From positions 1 through 5,548 of the forward strand of contig JACRLS010000171.1 of the NCBI GenBank assembly GCA_016235225.1: a stretch of DNA of 5,548 bases. Direction: 5' to 3'. Positions 5,001 to 5,548 of the stretch are shown here, in pieces (within the stretch, counting starts at the first letter, position 1; every line of letters begins with the position of its first letter). The position numbers and the translations under genes were made by a program. The notes beneath the pieces were generated by a model. It did not search any database. It saw only the letters and a program-made list of their open reading frames with translations, and was not told the origin of the DNA. The DNA is from Nitrospirota bacterium (GTDB taxonomy: Bacteria; Nitrospirota; Nitrospiria; Nitrospirales; Nitrospiraceae).

Positions 5001-5548
5001 CTATCCCAAGTGCCTGACCATCCACTCCGCAAGTAACTGGACCATTCGAAGGAAATCCGGGCTCTTCGTGAACTGATGGTCGGCGCCGGGCAGCATCTCC
5101 ATCTGCTTGTGGGCCGGCAAGGCTTCGAACAGACGTTGGCTCTGGTGGAGCGGCACATGCTCGTCCTTGTCTCCCTGCACGATCAGGGTCGGCGCGATGA
5201 TGCGGGTGGCGGGCTCATAGGCGATCTGGCGGAGGCAGTCCTCATAGAAGGCATAGGCCAGCTTCACCCGGGCCGCTCCACCCATGAGGTTCGGAATCGT
5301 CCCGGTGTCCTTCCATCGTTGTAGTTCCTCTTCACCGAATTCGAGCCGCAACTCTTCGCCAAAGTCGACGACGGGACATTTCAGCGCCAGGCAGCGGAGG
5401 TCTCGTTGTTGAGCCGCCGTGAGGATGCTCACCAATCCACCGAAGCTCGATCCCATGAGGCCGAGTCGACCAAACTCCATCGTCTTCAGAAGATCGAGGG
5501 CGGCCAACGCCTGCCCGACGGCCAGCGTGGTCGTGAGGTGCTCGAACG
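5001..5548 (-). CDS. Alpha/beta hydrolase, C-terminal part (runs off the window edge)
   Basis: The reading frame is open from the right edge to a TAG at 5003-5001, giving 181 visible residues; the N-terminus lies outside the window. A TTG at 5507-5505 is only an internal leucine codon, because the conserved sequence continues upstream (FEHLTTTLAVGQA). The nucleophile elbow GSSFGG is at visible residues 32-37, with the likely catalytic serine at 34 in the G-x-S-x-G pattern. The likely acid is the second aspartate of VQGDKDEHVP (visible residue 128), and the likely histidine is in LPGADHQFT (visible residue 157). The order Ser, Asp, His and the spacing fit a serine hydrolase of the esterase/dienelactone-hydrolase-like group; the substrate is not readable. 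The gene converges with the FGE-fold gene, and no T-run terminator is visible after its stop. Confidence 0.88.
   Translation of the reverse strand, partial: FEHLTTTLAVGQALAALDLLKTMEFGRLGLMGSSFGGLVSILTAAQQRDLRCLALKCPVVDFGEELRLEFGEEELQRWKDTGTIPNLMGGAARVKLAYAFYEDCLRQIAYEPATRIIAPTLIVQGDKDEHVPLHQSQRLFEALPAHKQMEMLPGADHQFTKSPDFLRMVQLLAEWMVRHLG

Noticed and set aside
5505..5507. TTG as the start of the hydrolase gene
   Set aside because: The frame continues upstream without a stop to the window edge, and an alpha/beta hydrolase needs about 100 more residues before the nucleophile elbow, so this codon is internal.

Overview
The window is about 60% GC and densely packed with bacterial genes. Intergenic gaps are short and several genes are preceded by Shine-Dalgarno sites of the GAGG/AAGG type. 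The gene mix, the GC-rich codon use and the short tandem repeats in gaps would fit a Nitrospira-like bacterium. That assignment is an inference from general impression; no marker gene here proves it.

Layout: (1) 59-1828, minus strand: a 589-residue MutS-family ATPase that keeps the C-terminal ATPase domain, lacks the mismatch-recognition domain and has a central hydrophobic, probably membrane-spanning region. (2) 1859-2734, plus strand: prmA, ribosomal protein L11 methyltransferase, diverging from the MutS-like gene across only 30 bp. (3) 2731-3225, plus: a MOSC-domain protein overlapping the prmA stop by 4 bp. (4) 3295-3951, plus: a class I SAM-dependent methyltransferase, preceded by a 69-bp gap with a degenerate 6-bp tandem repeat. 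Genes 2-4 probably form one transcription unit, which ends at a strong stem-loop with a T-run at 3976-4069. (5) 4121-4909, plus: a protein with the formylglycine-generating-enzyme (FGE-sulfatase) fold that lacks the two catalytic cysteines of true FGE. Its start is uncertain. (6) 5001-5548, minus: the C-terminal part of an alpha/beta hydrolase that runs off the right edge.

Genes 5 and 6 converge. The 91 bp between them, plus the last codons of gene 5, hold a degenerate 7-bp tandem repeat and its inverted copy. The first 58 bases, downstream of the MutS-like gene, show no gene or terminator I can support. No gene-free stretch exceeds 300 bp; the longest is 3952-4120, which holds the terminator and the presumed promoter/leader of gene 5.

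Functionally this looks like ordinary chromosomal housekeeping and accessory content rather than a dedicated novel system. There is no sign of a phage, transposase, CRISPR array, tRNA or rRNA. The features most worth a second look are the non-coding structures: the nested alternative stems before gene 5, and the heptad array that supplies the C-terminal tail and stop codon of gene 5. The membrane-associated MutS-like protein is the next most interesting.
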